Assembly: GCF_022548875.1 (NCBI RefSeq)
Contig: NZ_JAKZEW010000017.1
Span: 1 to 64,000 of the forward strand
DNA length: 64,000 nt
Direction of reading: 5' to 3'
DNA from: Glycomyces sp. L485
GTDB lineage: Bacteria; Actinomycetota; Actinomycetes; Mycobacteriales; Micromonosporaceae
Positions within the stretch are counted from its first letter, which is position 1. Every line of letters begins with the position of its first letter. The position numbers were made by a program, and so were the translations under genes. A model generated the notes under the pieces. That model saw only the letters and a list, made by a program, of their open reading frames with translations, was not told the DNA's origin and did not search any database. This document shows, in pieces, positions 61,660 through 64,000 of this stretch.

Positions 61660-63000
61660 ATGAGCGATGTCGTGAATGCGGTGCGCGCCGCCATGCCGGC
61701 CGTGCGCGCCGACCTGGAAGCACTCGTGCGGATCCCGGGAGTGGCCTTCGACGGGTTCGACCACGAGCCGGTCCGCCGGGGCGCCGACGAAGTCCAGCGG
61801 CTGCTGACCGAGGCCGGAGCCGCCGAGGTCAGGCAGATCAGGCACGGAATCGGGCAGCCGAGCGTGTTCGCCCACTTCCCCGCGCCCGCCGGACAGCCGA
61901 CGGTGCTGCTGTACGCCCACCAGGACGTCCAGCCGGTCGGGGACCTGTCGCTGTGGGACCAGGAGGACCCGTTCGCGACCGTCGAGCGGGGCGGGCGCCT
62001 GTACGCGCGCGGCGTCGCCGACGACAAGGCCGGGGTCATGGCGCACGTCGCCGCGCTCCGCGCCCACGGCGGGAGGCCGCCGGTCGGCGTCAAACTCCTC
62101 ATCGAGGGTGAGGAGGAGTTCGGATCCCCCACGCTGGAGGCGCTGCTGCGCACGCACCGCGGCGAGCTGGCCGCCGACGTCGTGGTAATCGCCGACTCCA
62201 CGAACTGGCGCACCGACATCCCCGCGCTGACCACGACGCTGCGCGGCGTGATCAACGTCTACGTCGAGGTCGCGCTGCTGAGGGGCGCGGTCCACTCCGG
62301 CGTCTACGGCGGGGCCGTCCCCGACGCGCTCACGGCGCTGTGCCGACTGATGGCGACACTGCACGACGAGAACGGCGACGTGGCAGTGGAGGGCCTGGTC
62401 ACCGCCGCGCCGATCGACCTCGCCTACGAGGAGGCGAAGCTGCGCGAGGAGACCGGGATGCTGAGCGGCGCCGAGTTCCTCGGATCCGGCTCGCTGACCG
62501 CGCGGATGTGGACGAAGCCGACCGCGACGGTCCTCGGCATCGACGCCCCGGGCGCGGCCGAGGCCGCGAACGCGCTCCAGCCGACCGCTCGCGCGAAGGT
62601 GTCGTTCCGGCTCGCCGCGGGCGACAGCGGCGCGAACGCGATCAAGGCGGTGACTGCGCACTTCGAGGCGCACGCGCCGTGGGGCGCCGAGGTCCGTGTG
62701 GTCCCCGAAGCCGGCGTCGGCGACCCGTGCGTGATCGACGCGACCGGGCCGGCGTTCGACGCGGCGCGGGCGGCCTTCACCGAGGCGTGGGACGGGACGG
62801 CGCCGGTCGAGATCGGCATCGGCGGCTCGATCCCGATGATCGCGACGTTCCAGGAGCTGTTCCCCGAGGCGTCGATCCTGGTGACCGGTGTGGAGGACCA
62901 GCTGTCGAATCCGCACGGCCCGAACGAGTCGCTCGACCTGAAGATGTTCGAACGCGTCTGCGTGGCCGAGGCGCTGCTGCTGGAGAAGCTCAAGAGGTAG
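61660..63000 (+). CDS. M20-family metallopeptidase (dipeptidase)
   Basis: A cytoplasmic 446-residue M20 peptidase of the carnosinase/PepV-like dipeptidase group. Zinc site and catalysis: HQDVQPVGD (His, Asp), ARGVADDKAG (bridging Asp), EGEEEFGS (general base and Zn Glu), and the dimerisation-domain His in GAVHSGVYGG. Complete and of normal length. TAGGAT lies 8 bases before the ATG; it may be a -10 box of a leaderless message, or AGGA may serve as ribosome-binding site. Confidence 0.94.
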   Translation: MSDVVNAVRAAMPAVRADLEALVRIPGVAFDGFDHEPVRRGADEVQRLLTEAGAAEVRQIRHGIGQPSVFAHFPAPAGQPTVLLYAHQDVQPVGDLSLWDQEDPFATVERGGRLYARGVADDKAGVMAHVAALRAHGGRPPVGVKLLIEGEEEFGSPTLEALLRTHRGELAADVVVIADSTNWRTDIPALTTTLRGVINVYVEVALLRGAVHSGVYGGAVPDALTALCRLMATLHDENGDVAVEGLVTAAPIDLAYEEAKLREETGMLSGAEFLGSGSLTARMWTKPTATVLGIDAPGAAEAANALQPTARAKVSFRLAAGDSGANAIKAVTAHFEAHAPWGAEVRVVPEAGVGDPCVIDATGPAFDAARAAFTEAWDGTAPVEIGIGGSIPMIATFQELFPEASILVTGVEDQLSNPHGPNESLDLKMFERVCVAEALLLEKLKR

Positions 63001-63004
63001 AGCA

Positions 63005-63035
63005 CAGGGCACGGGCGTCGCAGCGCCCGTCCCTG
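63005..63035. terminator. Bidirectional hairpin between convergent genes
   Basis: CAGGGCACGGGCG pairs with CGCCCGTCCCTG (one bulged C) around a 6-base loop, in the 38 bp between the M20 and M48 stop codons. Confidence 0.75.
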
Positions 63036-63038
63036 GTC

Positions 63039-64000
63039 TTAGAAGCTGTCGCGGAGCTTGCGAAGGAGCTTGGCGAGCGGGTCGCCGGAGGTCTCGAAGA
63101 CGTCCCTGTAGGACTTCGCGGCGGCTTTGGCCTCTTCGGTGATCGAGGCGTTCGAGTCCTCGTCGCGCCGCGGGTAGTCCCCGGCCAGATACTCGCGGTA
63201 CTCGCCCTCGTCGATCCATCGTTTGAGGGAGGCGGCGCGGGCGACGGAGAAGTCGTGGCTGCGCTGTTCCAGCAGCATGAGCTTCAGGAAGCTGTCGCGC
63301 ATGTCGCCGCCGGTCTCGAACTCCTTGGCCTGCTCCAAGAACGCCGCGGTGTCGACATCGGACAGGTCGCCGCCGCCGGCCATCTTGGCCATGACGCGGA
63401 TCGCGGCGGCCGGGTCCTGGACGGCGAGCGTCCCGGCCCGGTCGGCCGACAGCTCGGATTTTCGACTCCACTCGTACAGCGCGGCGGTGATGACGCGCAA
63501 GCCGACGACGCCGACGGGGATCCACGCGACCGAGGTCGTCAGGCGCAGCAGCACCATCAGCAGCGTGCGGTAGAGGCCGTGGCCAGACAGCGCATGGCCG
63601 AGCTCGTGGGCGATCAGGAAGCGCAGCTCGGTCTCGTCGAGAAGATCCAGCGACCCGGAGTTGATGACGATCAGCGGCTTGTCGATGCCGATGCACATGC
63701 CGCCGAGGTCGGGGTTGCGCGTGACGTAGAGCTCGGGGAGGTCGCCTTCGACATCGAGCGTGGCCGCGACGCCGAGGTAGGCCTCGTGGACGCGCGAGTA
63801 CTGGTGGCGGTCGACCCTGATGGCCGAGCCGAGGAACATCAGCCGCAGGGCCCGCTCGGAGACCAGGCTGGAGAGCTTGCGGAGCACGATGTCGAAGCCG
63901 CGCAGCTCGCGCAGCGCGACCAGCGCGCCCCGGTCGGCCGGGTGCTCCCACGCCCGAGTCGATATGCCTCGCAGGACCACCGGCTCGCGGCTCGCCTGTC
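63039..64000 (-). CDS. M48-family metallopeptidase, 5' end outside the window
   Basis: A zinc peptidase of the HtpX/M48 type. The zinc motif is IAHELGHALSGH near residue 130 of the visible part, with the third ligand in SRKSELSADRAG. One or two hydrophobic segments follow the motif (LLMVLLRLTTSVAWIPVGVV), so it may be membrane-associated. At least 313 residues are visible from a GTG at 63980, but the frame stays open to the window end and the upstream residues (SREPVVLRGISTRAWEHPAD) look coding, so the true start is probably outside. Confidence 0.88.
   Translation of the reverse strand, partial: QASREPVVLRGISTRAWEHPADRGALVALRELRGFDIVLRKLSSLVSERALRLMFLGSAIRVDRHQYSRVHEAYLGVAATLDVEGDLPELYVTRNPDLGGMCIGIDKPLIVINSGSLDLLDETELRFLIAHELGHALSGHGLYRTLLMVLLRLTTSVAWIPVGVVGLRVITAALYEWSRKSELSADRAGTLAVQDPAAAIRVMAKMAGGGDLSDVDTAAFLEQAKEFETGGDMRDSFLKLMLLEQRSHDFSVARAASLKRWIDEGEYREYLAGDYPRRDEDSNASITEEAKAAAKSYRDVFETSGDPLAKLLRKLRDSF

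Noticed and set aside
60862-63951. Very long minus-strand frame of 1029 codons
   Set aside because: Only the SURF1 portion is real; the rest mirrors the M20 and M48 genes in high-GC shadow frames.

Overview
The window is high-GC DNA read as chromosome of an actinomycete. The evidence is the strong G/C third-position bias, the block ssrA-smpB-M23 peptidase-ftsX-ftsE-prfB, the block ppx-DUF501-ftsB-eno, several leaderless or GTG starts, and MalFG-type sugar importers without their own ATPase. The gene content would suit a plant-litter or plant-associated member of the Micromonosporales/Glycomycetales side of the phylum, but no species can be named from sequence reading alone.

Layout. (1) 0-8.5 kb: epoxide-hydrolase-like enzyme divergent from a WYL regulator; tmRNA and smpB; the cell-division set M23 peptidase-FtsX-FtsE; release factor 2; a PadR regulator. 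(2) 8.5-17 kb: a membrane Ser/Thr kinase divergent from a PP2C phosphatase, a TetR regulator, the ppx-DUF501-ftsB-eno block, a lipoprotein and tRNA-Glu(CTC), followed by small unknown genes. (3) 17.5-24.5 kb: DUF302, galT, a TreT-like glycosyltransferase fused to a YHS domain, an SDR/TetR divergent pair, and a GH42 beta-galactosidase. (4) 24.5-35.5 kb: a pectin side-chain locus. A secreted GH53 endo-galactanase cuts beta-1,4-galactan, an ABC importer (binding lipoprotein plus two permeases) takes up the oligosaccharides, GH42 releases galactose inside, and a LacI repressor very probably acts through four copies of a TGTGAWCGWTCACA-like site. A secreted esterase and a PL11 rhamnogalacturonan lyase, both carrying ricin-B-type lectin modules, complete it. 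GalT a few kb away could feed galactose-1-phosphate into the Leloir pathway. (5) 35.5-40 kb: a DUF234 ATPase and a large secreted subtilase. (6) 40.5-48 kb: an XRE/MmyB regulator with an abnormal tail, then a six-gene operon lacI-binding protein-permease-permease-GH32/GH68-like hydrolase-PfkB kinase for sucrose or fructo-oligosaccharides, headed by two perfect GTTAATCGATTAAC palindromes. (7) 48-57 kb: gene remnants, small membrane and DivIVA-like proteins, and the cell-envelope cluster FnIII protein-MoxR-DUF58-transglutaminase-like protein, in which the transglutaminase has lost its catalytic Cys and His. (8) 57-64 kb: siroheme synthase, a class A penicillin-binding protein, SURF1, an M20 peptidase and the 3' part of an M48 peptidase running off the end.

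No insertion sequence, CRISPR array, prophage or replication origin was seen. Signs of decay are small: a GH53-tail-like mini-gene, an Rpn-family tail, a DUF1611-like fragment, and a broken gene end under the XRE tail.
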